From NCBI RefSeq assembly GCF_010015445.1, contig NC_053121.1:28624434-28688433 (forward strand): a stretch of 64,000 nucleotides of DNA, given 5' to 3'. A program made the translations under genes and the position numbers. Source of the DNA: Perca fluviatilis. Lineage: Eukaryota; Chordata; Actinopteri; Perciformes; Percidae. Positions 1 to 58,130 of the stretch are shown here, piece after piece (the stretch's first letter is position 1; every line of letters starts with the position of its first letter). The notes beneath the pieces are model-generated. The model saw only the letters and a program-made list of their open reading frames with translations. It was not told the origin of the DNA and searched no databases.

Positions 1-123
1 AGTTTATCAAACTGACGAGCCATAGAGTATTTAAAAAAGTCTTAACAGGTCAATTTGGGAGTGGATTACAAAATATGAACATTTGGTTCAGTCCCTACCT
101 TCAAGAACACAACTGTTCCTCAT

Positions 124-173
124 CACTCAGTAACCATTAACTGTCCTTCACTCAGTAACCATTAACTGTCCTT
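124..173. repeat. 25-bp perfect tandem duplication
   Basis: Two identical units starting CACTCAGTAACC and ending CTGTCCTT lie head to tail without a spacer. Confidence 0.9.
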
Positions 174-1229
174 GACTGGATGTGATATCTGTACAAGTGA
201 GTTTAACTTCACATAGGAACCAAAAAATGTTGTTTGCAGAAAGCAGAGCAGTTGAATAATTGATATATAGAGTTTGTTGATGCAGTTTTTCACAAGTCTG
301 ATTTTCAGATCCATAGCATAAAGCAACACACAATGTTGTGCATTATCTGTAAACCTTGGTGTGCTGAACTGTTCATGCTCCATGACTTGGAAAATGAATG
401 TGTGTTAATAGTGGAAGTACTGGATCTTTAAACATGAAGACGACAAAGATAATACCTTTTTATGAGACTGTTTCTAAAACTGTAAGCTGCTACAAACTCT
501 CAGTGCATTGCCTTGCCCACAACCTGCTCCCAACCACTCTATTTAGTAAATTAAAATGGTGACTAGGGATGAAGTCGTCCCAGCCAAGCATACCATTACA
601 CCACCTCCCTACAGCCTTTTTCTCCCGCAACCCCCTCTATTTGGGTCAAACATTTACATGAAGTCCCAAGAGCAAAATCACATGCCCCTTAAACATAACA
701 AAGAAAAGCAAACATTAGATAAACTTTAACTCTTGTTAAAGTTATTTTTATCTAATGTAGCAGGACACGAAAAGGCAAGCAGGTAGAAAAACAAAAGCAC
801 TAAGTGGCATAAAAAGTAATAAAAAAAGAAAGAAAATATATACCAACTGCGGAAACTTAATTTCCTGAGATGGTGTGCAAAAAGCTGCCTCTTTTTTTGA
901 GGGGGTTCTTAATTTGGGGACACATAAAACAAAAATAGATATTGTATTCTCTACCAGTTTGGCTACATAGAGACCCTTTTTTTGTTAAAACTGGAATACA
1001 AATATCAGTATCTTCTTGGCGTAAGTCTAAAAACTGTACACAGACAGGTTACATTCATTTCATAACCTACTACTTTTGCTTGTACATCAAACTAAGGAAA
1101 GGACACAGAAAAAGAGAGAAAGACATTAAACCCGCCCCTCTAACTTTGGACGCACTACAGTCTAAGACAGCAGAATTGGATTCAGTATTTTTTTTCTTCC
1201 CAAATCAACAGATAGTTATTGTAACATTT

Positions 1230-1235
1230 TTTATT
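1230..1235 (-). terminator. Candidate ctbp1 polyadenylation signal
   Basis: AATAAA on the minus strand about 370 nt after the stop codon. It sits in a T-rich (plus strand) run, so chance occurrence is possible. Confidence 0.3.
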
Positions 1236-1607
1236 TTTTTAATTTTTTTTTACTTCTGGCAGAAACTTGACCATACTGTAGTTGTTATGTGAAGATCAAC
1301 CTGTGGATCTTTACAGTCTTTATCAGGAATTCTGGTTGGAGCAGAGGACAGCTGTCTTGCTCTTTGATTAGAGCATCTGACAGCTATCCACTCCTCTTCA
1401 TCATCTTATTTATCATCATCATCAACTTCTTCTTTGGAGTGTGAACTGGCTGCTGGGAACCAATTTGCCAGGGGTTGTAAATCGATTGTTATTGGGAACT
1501 CAATCTGTCCGTTGGACACTCTGTGAACCTGTCTGATAACAACTTGTCACTGGGGAACTTATCACTTGGATCCCGGTTGCTGTGTGTGAGTGTGTATGTG
1601 TCTGTGG

Positions 1608-28564
<26,957 letters not shown>

Positions 28565-29883
28565 GGTGTGTTCCCCAGCTGGCCAGCACACAACAGAAAC
28601 CTACAGTCTTCACACAGCAGACATGAACAGGAATCCAGTCAGCATATGGCGGCTGTGGCCAGCTACCTCGCTTCCCTTAGTCCTTCTCCCAGCCCCTTAG
28701 TGACAAGCATACACATGTGCTCCCCCTCTTCTCTCTCTCTCTCGCTCTCTCTCTCCCCCTCTTCTCTCTCTCTCTCTTTTCCCTCCCTTCTGTCCCCTTT
28801 GCTCGCCCGCTCTCTCTATCTGTCTTACCCCTCCCTCCTTCTCTCCCTGGCGTCTCTAGCTACCTCCCTCCCCTCCCTTTCTCACTTTCTACTACAGCAA
28901 ATCTCTCAAGTCTTTCTGTCTCTGCCTCTGTCTATGTCACTAAAAAGAAACGTGCACGCATACTGAATGCAAGAACTGCTGCATTTACGGGCGGACAAGA
29001 GAGTGTAAAAGAGATGGGGGGGGGGGGTAAGCAGGAATGGGGAGGAGCTTACGCTGGCCAAAATTCATCTTTTGTTTCCTGAAAGACGACAGGGATAAAA
29101 AAAGAAAAGAAAAATGAGTTATGCAATTACAAGTATGTAGCAAGAGGGGGAAACTTGTTCTATTTGACAAAAGGAAAACAATTATAAAGATTTATTGTAA
29201 CAAGTGGGAACATGTTACGACACTTTAGTCAGTGTGTGTTTCCCCAACCAAACGTAACTGCTGGTTTCTAATTTTACTTTATGAGTTTACTTCTGCAATT
29301 ATACATATTCTGATCTGAGATCCAAGTGTGCTGGCGTTCTTTCAGGACATTTAAACTTGAAAATAAACTTACTAACTGTAAACTTGCTAAATTCACAATA
29401 CTAAATAAAACATTGTATTGGAAGATTTTCATGAATCCACAATTTCTACAGGGGTAAATGTGCTGCATTTGCAACCTATTTTCATACAAATACTTGTACC
29501 AATGTCACGCATGAATACAGGTTTATTACTTTTTTTTAATTATATTCTACGCTGTAAATTGTAAAATCTACTTCTGATCATATTCTAGTTCAATGTTTAA
29601 ATGCAACTTTGCAATTTATAGTACTTTGTGATATCATAATGAAAACCATGCAAAACTCTTATTCCTTGCTACAGAACTGGACAAAACTGTTCCTGACTAT
29701 ACTGATTATAATTTTGCGTGACAAACAACACGTGGAGTTCTTGATAAGTTTATCTTGTAAAAGAAAGTGTCAGACTGAAAAAAAAACCTTCTCAGCAGGT
29801 ACTTAAACTTTGAGTAAGACAATAGTCTAATTCATTTTTATGATTACATACTATTTTTTTCACACTCAAGCTTGATATATGGT

Positions 29884-30925
29884 TCTGTGGAGGCTCCACG
29901 TAGAGCTTTCGCCGAAGCCTACGTAAGTGGCCGGAAGTTAATACTATGTGCGTTGATGAATTGGCGTGTCATTGGCGTGTCACACACCAATTTGTATTCC
30001 GTTTTTGCGTGTTATGAAGACGCATAATCGCATTTTTGCGTGTATATCAACGCAAATCGGCCACCATTTCCACCGTAGCGAGTGGTATAAAGGAAGGAGG
30101 TAGATTGGGGTGGCGGATGGGTAAAACACCGGACTTTCACCTGGGGGAGCCAGGTTCGCGCCTCGCGTGTGGCGATTTTTCGGCCGTTTTTAATGTTTTG
30201 TTTTTAATAAGCCTTACCCAATGTTTCTTTCCTAAACCCAACCATTTGTTGTTGTCGTAAGCGTGTTTTAGTCGTTATTTTCCGTGTTTTTGTCACCGTT
30301 TTGTTACTAAAGCCTTTCCCTGTGTTCTTTTCCTAAACTCAACCATTTTTTTTTTTCTTGCCAGGCGTGTGGCGTTGTTCTCGCGATAGTACGTCGCGTT
30401 CTCGCGATAACGCGCAACGTGGCGAGGCCACGTGGTGGGTCTGTTTACATCAGCTGTTTCCAGCGTGTATCATACACCTGGATAGCTGAAAATGGCGTAA
30501 AATAACACGCCATTTGGCTTTCTGAAAGTGGCGTATATATTTACGCAAAGTCATGATGTCATGTTGCTTTAAGAGAATAGCAGGGCCGGCATGTGTGTGC
30601 ATGGGGAGTGGGTGGTAGAACGAGTGAGAGAGTGACGGTGATTAGCTTCAGAGCGAGTACCGATTTTGGAGGTGGAGACCTGTGTTTTCTGACCACGTTG
30701 GGAAAGTTAACCCTCTCCTTGATTTCATGTTGTTTATGGAGAAGGAGAACACGGAAATGAGTAGGGGGGAAAGCAACGCTGCCAAGCGACGTGTAGTCAC
30801 ATTTTTTGAAAGGTGCCCGTCAGGCTACGGTGTAGGGTCCGGCGTAGGGGACATGCCTCCACGTACCTATGTACTTAGCCACGGCGTCAATTTAATGCAG
30901 AGGCATAAATCGGCCTTCACTCTCA
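29884..30925 (+). repeat. Unclassified interspersed repeat X, copy 1
   Basis: Starts near GCCTACGTAAGTGG (29915) and ends with GCCACGGCGTCAATTTAATG and GCAGAGGCATAAAT. Shared with 43870-45275: GTGACGGTGATTAGCTTC, GGAAAGTTAACCCTC and ATGTTGTTTATGGAGAA-type blocks. It is interrupted by a tRNA-like insert around 29945-30560. Confidence 0.6.
29945..30560 (+). repeat. tRNA-derived (SINE-like) insert within repeat X copy 1
   Basis: Absent from copy 2 of repeat X. Contains box A-like TGGCGGATGGGTAAAACAC (30111-30129) and box B-like CAGGTTCGCGCCT (30151-30163). Terminal blocks with GGCGTGT and GGCGTA suggest further internal structure. Borders approximate. Confidence 0.45.
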
Positions 30926-33900
30926 CACACCATCTCATTACTTCTGTGGTTTGCAACAGGTAGCATGTTCTCTGTTTGATCCGAGAACCAAATTCATTTC
31001 TACAGATTCTTATTTCCCATAAAAAATTATATTCATGAACGGTTAAATGTAGATCACACAGCATAGTGTTGTCAATGATGTGTCATGGGTTTTGTCTTCT
31101 CCTATTATGCAACTAAATATGGAAGACAGTGTTTTTAATCAGATACTTTTAACCTTTGTACCATTAAATCACTTTAAACTCTCCATATCAACACCTATCA
31201 CCTACTCAGACTCTTTCTATTGCTGCAGCGCTGATGTTACTCTCATCTACACTTGGCCACTTGATAACCACAGTGATATAAGCAGCCTCAGACACCCCCC
31301 TAACTGCCAGGGCCTAACCTAGTTTAACAGGAATGATTGTTACGTCACATCCTCACTATTGGCAAATGTCACAGACAGGCAATGGGCGAACTGTTTTCAT
31401 CTTCAAAAGAAAATGAGCAACATGCTGCTCCTTGTTTTTTTGCTTTATTTAGACACTGGAGCAGGGCCGTTTGTGGAAATTCTGGCTCCTTTTAAAGAGT
31501 AGATAGCTTGAAGCCCCGGCTTTTTTCTTTGATAAAATAATCCATCTGGAATCTACAGCTGTTCGGTTCGTCACCATCTCGTACCTCAATCACAATGGCA
31601 CCGAGTCAGAGAGTAGAGACATCTGATGGGAATTATGCCTAATAATTTAATGATGTCCACACCAGATTGGGCAGACACGGTGGGAGAGGACATGACTCAA
31701 TCATTCCTCATAACGAGAAGTAAACACTGAAACTAATATAACTGTGGAGTTAAAGCTAAACATGGTGTCCAAAAAAACAAAACAATAATATTTTTGACCA
31801 GCTGCAGGTGATACCATATTGGGAGACAGTGAATGTTAAATAGCCTTAACACTATAATAATATTAATAATACTAAAGGCTGAGCCTTTTGTTCACAATTC
31901 CACCATTTTGTGTGTAATAATATACCAAATTCAGTTGTGTGTGGAAATTACTGCTGGCCCGACCCATGACACTATCTTAAGACGTACAAGCTCGGTCCGA
32001 GCACCTTTGTTTGTTTACCATTTACCGAGCCAGGGCTGTGTAAGAACATCAGATTTTTTTTCAGCGCACACACAGAACACAGCTAGGGGACTGTGAGGAG
32101 ATATTTGCTGAATTTGACAAAAAGTGTATTGGATTCAAATCGTAGACTCCACTTTTTAATGCCCAATTCACACAGAAGCTCTGAGCAGTGGCTAATGGGA
32201 AGTTCCTAATCTGTTTCTGTGGAAGCAGTAGAGTTGGGGAAGTTTTAGATCCTGCTTATGTTTTGTAATGCAAACGTAGACTTGAAGTCACTTTATGACA
32301 TGCAGCCGACATTGGCTGCCACTTTAAACAGACCTGAAGCTGTCCCTGGGTTTCAGACTTGAAAAACATTGTGGCTTGTTCCTCTTTTTTCACCTCAACA
32401 CTATTAACAGTCTGACAAAATCTGTTTCTGATTATATTTGAGGCAAGAAAAAGCCCATGTACTGAAGTGTAAATAATGTTTAAATCACAACAGCTACTTT
32501 TACTTTTTTTTAGCTTTGTAAGGGGGTAATGCATCACATTTTGCTCCATATTGCAGAAAGTATCAGCCACTTTCTCTAAAGCAAAGAAGCACTTAAGCTG
32601 CTTAATGTCTCGCCTTAATAAGCATGATGTATTACTTAACTTAACACATTATGCAAATGTAATAGCTAACTAATACATTTCTTAATTGACAACTATCTTC
32701 TCTATACTTGTCATCAGGCCACTCAGTGAGGTCATTAGATAATACCAGTTGCATGTATAACAAGGAATGGGTTAAGTGTGCAGGTCCAGCTTCAGTTCTT
32801 TTACCAAATTCAAACTGACAACCTGGGGTCAACAATGTGAGAAGCTACAGACACATTTATCGTGTTGAAGGGGCAAATTCACTCCAACCACATCTTACAT
32901 GCAAGAGACAAAATGTTCCCCGGGAGATAGAGGAAACATGAAACATATTCGGTGCTTCTAAATAAGGATGGAGAGAGGGGAAGACAGTGCAGGGAGAGAA
33001 TATATGTACTCATCTAGCTACAGAGAGAAAGAGGATAGAGAGGTACATGGGAGAAAAAAGGAACAAGTAACGATCGGCAGTAACGATCGGCAGGATATGT
33101 AATGCTGCTCATGAGGGAGAAGGAGGAAAAGAAGAGAGAAGAAGTGGGGGGGGGGGGAGAAGCGGACAGATTTAGAGATTTCACCTCAGTCTTTCATGTG
33201 TGCAAACTGAGCAGATATTCACACATATATTGTTTGAGGTTGGACATTAGCAGTTACATCCTTTCCTCTCCTTATCACTCCACATCTGTTATTTCTTCCT
33301 CTTTTTGAAATTTCTCTTCTCCATCTTATCTACCTTTCGCTCCTCAACCTCCCTCACTTCACCTCCCTTCTGTCTGCCTTTCCCCTCCCTCTCTCCTCTA
33401 CATCTCTTTACCTCCTGCTCTTCCATCTGCCCATCTTGCTCTCTATCTTCAGTCCCTCTCAATTTCTTCCTCGATCTCCTTCGGTCCCCATCACCCCCCA
33501 CTCCTCATTCCCGCATCTCTTTCACTGTCTTTTTCCATCCCTGCCTTGATCATGATACATCTACACACCCCGCCACCTCCCACCCCTTCTCTCTCTCTCT
33601 CTCTCTCTCTGTAGTCACTGCAGCGTGTCTAATGGTTCAGCTCCCTCGCAGCAGATCCACCAAGCGGAGGCCAGGCGAGCAGCAGCCCCGACTAATGCCT
33701 CCCCACCGCTGGCCTTATCAAGACTGACAGCCAGCTCGACCCAGAGCTATCGCTAACACACAAACACACATAATTACAAAGATACAAGACACAGAGAAAT
33801 AAATGCACTCTCACATAAGCAGTTGCATGCAAAATATATTACATACAGGGTTGCAGGTACAAACGCAGATGCAAAAAAGTGCAGCTGCAACCAAGCCAAA

Positions 33901-34270
33901 CACACACACACACACACACACAGAGCTACAGATGCAAACTTACGCTGTAACTCTAAATGTAGCTTTTAAGAAACACAGAGTGGCCATTGTACTAGCTGTA
34001 AACGTGTACATGCAAGCACACACACACGCAGACACACACACAGCAAATTGGATTTATGGATACTGACAGTGAGCTGCAGAACAATGTGGACGCCCCTGCA
34101 TAGGAGAGAGCAGAATACCTGAAAAACTAGCAATCTAATCTACTATAGGAGGAGACGGGTACAACGGGCATGAAAAATCGAATTCATGCATAGAATAAAA
34201 GAGTGAAAGGAGGTGAAATAGGTAGGAGCAGCAGGACAGAAACAAAAGAGATGAATTGAGGAACTGGTTA

Positions 34271-34390
34271 AGTATTTTTCAAATCAAATCTTATTATTTT
34301 CAAAAACAAATTCAAAATATTAAATGTCAGAAAATGATGAAGAATGCCCATCACAAGTTTATAAATCTCAAGGGGATGTCTTCAGGTGTC
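34271..34390. repeat. AT-rich interspersed repeat fragment
   Basis: TTAAATGTCAGAAAATGATG, then CCCATCACAAGTT and CTCAAGGGGATGTC; same block order as 2440-2500. Confidence 0.45.
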
Positions 34391-35744
34391 TTGATTTATC
34401 TGTCCAGTCATTCCCCCTCTCTCTCCACTCATTTCCTGCCATCTCTCCACTGTCATAATAAAAAGAAATATTTATATATAAAGTTTCCTATAATCAATTG
34501 TTATTCTGTATTATACCATGTATTTATTCTTTAAAAGTTACATAACATTGTTTAAAGAGAAATCCCTGTATCGAACACCTATGATGTTTGAAATAAAGCT
34601 CAATAGGAACAAACAAAGTAATTTACTCTAAAATCACAGTAAATTTGGCTCTAAATTCCTCACATCTTTAATTGATAATGTATGAGGAAGATTACCATAA
34701 AAGGAGTGCACAGCCCACCTTGGGTTCAGAGAATACAGTATACACTTCAATGCCTGCGTACTCCAATATAAAAAGTCAGTTTTAATAATAAAGATGTAAT
34801 TTGAAGGTAAGACCACATGTTTTGTTGTCAGTCCTTAAAAATGAAAGACTAATAGCTTTAATAGATTTAGATAGATTTAATATATTGCACTAACATTCAA
34901 CAACCACTCTGTGAAATCCATCATAAAAGATGCAGAAATACACGTCTCTGCCAATTTATTCATCAATAAAAAATAATCCTCATGTCACACAAACTGTACA
35001 CATACAAACAAAAATGAACACTCATATTCATACAGTCACACCCAAGCAAGCCTTCATGCTGTAAGTACACATTCATCAAGTTATTTCCACCGTTATTTGG
35101 CTTGGCACAGACTTACTGTATACATCTCTAAAAAAAAAACATGCTGTAAGCACAGCTACTGCTATCACACACACGTTTTTACACATAGACACTGACACAC
35201 ATTCACACATACTACACACAGAAAGCACTCGATAGGGGGCCAACAATACATCACAAACATTGCATCACCTTCCTTTCTGTGTGTCCACTGTTCCACTTTG
35301 TTCCTAAACTGGGTGGGGGTGGGGCATGCAGTAGATAATGGGCCAATTGTAAGCGATTAGAGCTTGTACCAGCCAATCAGGAAAGCCCGGCACTGGACAG
35401 AGGCCAATGGCAATATGTTCACCACGGCTTGGGGGGTTGGTTCTCACTCACACAGGAAAATACATGTGACCATATGGAACGGGTGTAGGGTGAATTCACT
35501 GGTTGTACTTATGGACTTAAACCTGGATTTTAAAATATCCTACACTAGAAATACTACAATGTATATCCTTATTTCTATGTATTGAAAAGTATAACTACTA
35601 TAGAGATTGACTAGAAGATTTACCCATCATAGGTTTTACACTTTATTTCAGGTGACTACCTTGAACTACAGTTTGGTCTTCAAATGGACAAATAATTCAG
35701 GATTCCTTAAAACCACTGTCTGATCTCCTCATCCCCACTAATGT

Positions 35745-35960
35745 CAGTTATCAATTATCAATTCATATTTAATTAATAAATTCATGGCTATCTCAAAATG
35801 TTTATAAAAACTCTGAAAAATCACTGATCACAATTTCTTAAAGGCCAAGGCGACATCTTCAATTGCTAAGGTCTATTTTATGTTTATTTCTCAAATGACT
35901 TAAAGCAGTTAGTATTATTGTGATTATTAGTCATCAAATTTGTTGTTGATTCATTTTCTG
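35745..35960. repeat. AT-rich interspersed repeat fragment
   Basis: TTAATTAATAAATTC, GGCCAAGGCGACATCTTC and ATTATTAGTCATC blocks match the family at 2365-2642. Confidence 0.4.
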
Positions 35961-36120
35961 TTCGCTCAACTAAAAAACTTTCAGCATTAGCCACCTGCCC
36001 TGTCATTCACTGTCTGTGTTTTTGCAGCTGATCTAACGTATGTGCTGTATTAGATGACAGGAATCTGGTCTTAAAGTAAAGTTCTATATAAATTGAATGG
36101 TTGATAAGGCTTAAACTCAC

Positions 36121-36154
36121 CTCTGCTTGAGGTGTATGCTCAAACACAGCAGCC
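36121..36154 (-). other. Possible non-coding leader exon of ctbp1
   Basis: On the minus strand 34 nt are bordered by an acceptor-like GTATTCCTTAG and a near-perfect donor GCAGAG/GTGAGT. It would fit a 5' UTR exon spliced toward ctbp1. No transcript evidence is available; chance cannot be excluded. Confidence 0.3.
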
Positions 36155-37156
36155 CTAAGGAATACAAGAACACATGATTATAATGCGGACTGATTAGTTT
36201 GTTCATAATTTACTGCAGTATTTGATTTAATTACAGATACATTTTACAGGTGCTCTCACTCTGGACCGCATAGTTTATTAATATTACGGTATCAATTTTC
36301 TGCTCACATGTAATTTGTAATATGGTATGGTTGTAATCTTAGTTGATGTCCACGTAGAGTGACCTAGATTAGTATGAAAAGTTATTTATTAGCATTAGCG
36401 CTGATAACAAGTCAGGTAAAGCAATATTGTAGTGGTTTTAGAGAATGTAATGTTACTAGTGCAGCAACAAGTCTGGGACAAAATCACTAATATAAAGCTT
36501 CAAACTGGAAATAAATACGGAAGAACGACTTCTCAACTCGAGAAATGGAACCATACGAGGAGCACATGAATGCAGCACAGCATACAGTCGTGACGTCGCA
36601 AAACATCACAAGAAGATGCATTAGTTAGTGTTCCTGAGCTCTCATTCACATCACATGCTCTTCGTGAGCACATTTTATGAGCAGTTTTCCCAGTTGTCCA
36701 TTCCTAGGAATTTCATTTGTTTTGTTTTTTTGCTGACAACGTCAAGTATCCATTGTCCACACTGTCTCATAAGCTGAAACACATTTAGCAATTTTACCTG
36801 GACACTCATTTCAATCCATATTTATAATTCCTACTAAGGGGCTATACAAGAATGCAATATACCGATATGCAATACGTGAATTAATAAACATGTTCTTATC
36901 ATCAACCTGCCATATGTTACTGCATATAGTCGTGTACCAAAAATTTCGCCAACTTTCCGAGTTGTTCCTGAGGAGGGGGAAATTCCTACATCTATTCACG
37001 TACATTTTCCCCGTTGTTAACTCGTTATTTCGACACCACGTGAATGTAGCATAAATCGCATTGAATCAAGGAATACTCTGTTTGAAGCCACTTCAAATAA
37101 GAAAAGCATCTTAAAACTTTTCAACAATGCAAGTGTCAGTGCTGACACCGCCTCAG

Positions 37157-37241
37157 CAGATGGCGGTAGTGAGCACCAAGGCCATTCTGAGTTGATAGAA
37201 GAAAAAAACACAAACAACCACAAGAAAACCACAAAACCAAG

Positions 37242-37248
<7 letters not shown>
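37157..37248 (+). promoter_or_regulatory. maea promoter-proximal YY1-type motifs
   Basis: AAGATGGCGG at 37239-37248 overlaps the start codon, and CAGATGGCGG at 37157-37166 lies 80 bp upstream. No TATA box is evident. YY1-type motifs at the start of genes are typical of TATA-less housekeeping promoters. Confidence 0.5.
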
Positions 37249-54834
<17,586 letters not shown>

Positions 54835-55229
54835 TCACTCAGAGTATCAACATGATCAAATATGGCCCGTCGTTCATTACCTGTGCGCCGGCCTACTCAG
54901 AGCCACCTGTGGAGCTGTGATCCAGTGCCCTTTCCTTCCCACAGACACACCCGACATTTCCCTCAATCCCCCCTCCCAATACATGATCGGCTGAAGATCG
55001 CTAGTTTCCTTCCCTTCTCCCATTCTATCACACAAACGGAGATCCTCTCCTTTCAGACAGTTTTTCTGATGTGGCTAGAGAACAAGAAGTTGATTGATCT
55101 GATCCATTCAAGCACATGGACTCTCAACATTGTCATTTTTTTTAAAGGCCCTCACTTTAGTTTAGAGACTAAAGAAAAGGACTGAGGGGGTGAAAAACTG
55201 CTAGGTAGATATTTGATTTTATTACAACA

Positions 55230-55235
55230 AATAAA
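55230..55235 (+). terminator. Candidate maea polyadenylation signal
   Basis: AATAAA about 400 nt after the stop codon, followed by GT/T-rich sequence (CTTGTTGAGGTTACTTTGAC). A second AATAAA is at 56072-56077. Confidence 0.5.
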
Positions 55236-56969
55236 AACTTGTTGAGGTTACTTTGACTTTTCACTAGTGGTGTTCCTTTGTTACTAAAATAACATGTGGC
55301 AGGACTGTGTTAACTCGCTCCATTAACTGGACTAACTCAAGATTTGGGCCTTTTTCAAAACCAACATGGCTGGCCTCCTATGTGGTAACATCTCATTCTG
55401 TGATGCATGCTGTTGACATCCTTTGTCGTCCAGCAAAGTTTTTTGGTGGGTTGTTAGGGGGGGGGATATATGTTAAATGCCTCCTTTTAAACTGCCTACC
55501 TTTTTGCATTTCATCCCCCCTTGGTTGTGAAACCGGAGCTTGATTTGGGCCACAATAGGCTCCTTTTCAAGTGTAAATATTAGATAGGAATTGATCATCC
55601 TCATGTATAAATTCAGTGGTTTTGGGGGACAAGTAACGACAACGAAGATTAACCTTTGACGATGATTGCTGTGTGAACTGAACAAGTCTCTTCTTGGGTG
55701 TTGTAAACCTGATATAGCCCACAGTATACATACTCAAGTTAACTGGTTGTTCAGTAAAAACTTCTCATTTCTGAGGAATCTATTTCACAAACGTAATATT
55801 GATTATGGTGTATTTTCTACCATAATGAAATTTACGCAATATTTAAACAAGACAACCATCTCTGATGTGCTTTTTTTATTAAACAAATTGTCTTCCTTTT
55901 TGTGTGTGAGGTTTGCCATTTTTAGAACTCTTTAACCTTTTTTTCTTTAGCTAAAAGAGAGAACTTTTTAGTGAACTTAGGATATGTGTTCTGTTTATAG
56001 TTAAAGCTAGTTATTTTAACATTGCCCAAATAGTTTAAATTTATAACTATTTTTCCAACAATGAACAAGATAATAAAGCGAGACTGCTGACTTTTTTTCA
56101 GTCTTGTGCTCTGTGTATGTTGAAGCTGCCCGTGGCACCAACACTCTACAGGGTTTACGTAGCCTAAAGGTACACCAACTGCTTCTACATTACATGTAGT
56201 TTTGTGCACATACCTGCCTTTATTGGAAAAATGTGTTCAGAGGCACGATCGAAACCTTGAATAAGCTGTTGGTTGAACAATCCTGCCTTTTCTTGCATAC
56301 TCAAAACTTTTGGTCATCTGAAAAAAAGGACTCCTCTATGACTTTACAAATCTACTGTAAAGGATGGATGGACTGGGAATTTGATCAGAACAAGATGTAC
56401 GCAAATCTGGACTTCAGTTAAAACTAATGCACAACCCTAGACACCCACACTAAGCAATCCAAAAATGCAGTTTTATGTTAAACTGGATCAGTCTTGCAGT
56501 CAATCATTTCTTCCATTTGTTGTTTATTGACGAACCAAAAGTTGCCTCGTTTGTGTCCATAAATGATTGGAACTGTATCTGTAAAGACACAGACTGTCCT
56601 GTGTATTTGTGTTGGTAGAAATAGATGAAGGGATTGTTTCATGAGCAGTATGCCTCATAAAGATCTTAGTGAACTTTGATTTCAGTGTTTCATTATTTGT
56701 AATGTCTACTTTGCTCTGTGGGCTCAAACATCAGCATTACCATAAACCCCGGTAGGTGTGGTGAGATTAACGATTCAATGCAATTCTGTTGACATGGAAA
56801 TGCAACCAAGTGTTGTGTCTTTCACCTGAAACTACATCTCCATGGTCTGAAGAGGTCAGCGTTCTGTGTGGGCATTTTTTCGTCTAGCAGTAAAAAGCAT
56901 GCTTACAGATGGTAATACAAGGTAGTGTTGATCACTTATCTGTACGCCCAATACAAGTTTCCAGAGCCT

Positions 56970-57180
56970 GATGCAACATCTTAAAATACTGTATTTTAGT
57001 TTGACCCAACAGTCCAAAACCACAAAATATTCAAATTACAGTGCTAATAAACAGAGCACAGCTAAAAATCCTCAAATTTGGGAAGCTGGAACCAGTTTGT
57101 TACTTAAACCTTTGGTTGGTTATCAAAAAAAAAATGACAATTGTCTTTTGACTATTCTATTAAAAGACTAATCGACTATT
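56970..57180. repeat. AT-rich interspersed repeat fragment
   Basis: AGTCCAAAACCACAAAATAT, GGGAAGCTGGAACCAG and ACTAATCGACTATTG blocks fit the family also seen at 2365-2642. Confidence 0.45.
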
Positions 57181-57975
57181 GATTTTTTTGTTTTATGAGA
57201 ATAGATCTAATTTTAAACACCAAAGTGGTGTAATGATGAATTCACAGATGTTTTTATGTTGCCTTTTAACTCACTGCTGTAAACCTCTACTTCAATTTCT
57301 GAATGAAACCACTTCTTGCACTAACCAAGCTGATGTTACTGATAATTATGATGAAATTAACTCTTTGTGAGATATACTGATATCAGCACCCATGTCTCAA
57401 TGCCTTATATACAATCATAAATGCACTGCCTCAGCTTTTAAACTTTATTCACACAGGAGACGGTATTTTTAAAATTTATTTTTGGCTGAAAATGTGGTTT
57501 TGGCTTGATACCCATGTAGGCTAACGTTACTCATGACCACATAGTAATTTGTTTTGTTAATTACGATTTGTAAGCGTTATTTCTGGACCAAAATCAGAAG
57601 AAAGCAGTATGCAGAAAGAAAGTCGCTGATCTTGCCATTCCAAAATGTAGCTTTAATGTATCATTATTGATGTATAAATATCAGAACGACTGCATTTGAT
57701 CGATGCATTTTTTTTAATGACACTGAAACCGTCCTGCAACGATACCGCGACTCATAATACTACAACGTATTTTTTTAATGATTGTCTTTAGTATTTCATA
57801 CTTATATTCTATATCTAAATTCACTTTTCATACGGTCGTTTTATACGTTTTAAACATAATAGCAGATGTCTTTTGTCCCACAACACAAAGAGTAGCGGAC
57901 CGGAAGAGGTGTTACCGATTTTTTAAACTAATCTGTCGTCACAGCGCCAATTTTTTTCTAGGATAGCGAAGGCGT

Positions 57976-58130
57976 GACCCGCCCTACTGTCCCTCTGATT
58001 GGCTGGTTCTCGTTGCCTTTGTTGGTTGGGTTGGTTAGGTTTAGGTACGAGGACTGGGATTGGTTGGGACCAGGGTAAGAATGTCAGAGTAAACCAATCA
58101 GAGGCAACATACGGCAGAGTAGGGCGGGAC
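57976..58130. mobile_element. Palindromic repeat in the hnrnpa0 promoter
   Basis: Inverted ends GACCCGCCCTACT (57976-57988) and AGTAGGGCGGGAC (58118-58130). The core 57995-58105 is the inverse relative of the element core at 6182-6282: a 20-nt block at 58026-58045 and a 15-nt block at 58072-58086 match it exactly. Confidence 0.7.

Larger units (their letters stand above)
1..1607 (-). other. ctbp1 3' UTR and downstream flank
   Basis: No coding sequence seen. The 3' UTR should start at 1607 and run toward lower coordinates. A minus-strand AATAAA lies at 1235-1230, but the true cleavage site cannot be fixed. The region has A/T runs and a perfect tandem duplication of 25 bp at 124-148 and 149-173. 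Confidence 0.5.
28565..37241. other. Intergenic region between divergent ctbp1 and maea
   Basis: Holds the ctbp1 upstream region, with CT-rich runs at about 28731-28800 and 33588-33610, repeat copy X1 (29884-30925), AT-rich repeat fragments (34271-34390, 35745-35960) and a possible minus-strand exon (36121-36154). From about 36.9 kb CpG content rises toward maea. No protein gene recognised. Confidence 0.6.
54835..57975 (+). other. maea 3' UTR and maea-hnrnpa0 intergenic region
   Basis: No coding sequence seen. Possible poly(A) signals at 55230-55235 and 56072-56077. An AT-rich repeat fragment lies at about 56970-57180; the remainder looks unique. Confidence 0.6.

Noticed and set aside
28565..37241. 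A simple bidirectional promoter shared by ctbp1 and maea
   Set aside because: The two start codons are 8.7 kb apart, and no single CpG-rich stretch adjoins both first coding exons; only the speculative leader exon at 36.1 kb would support it.
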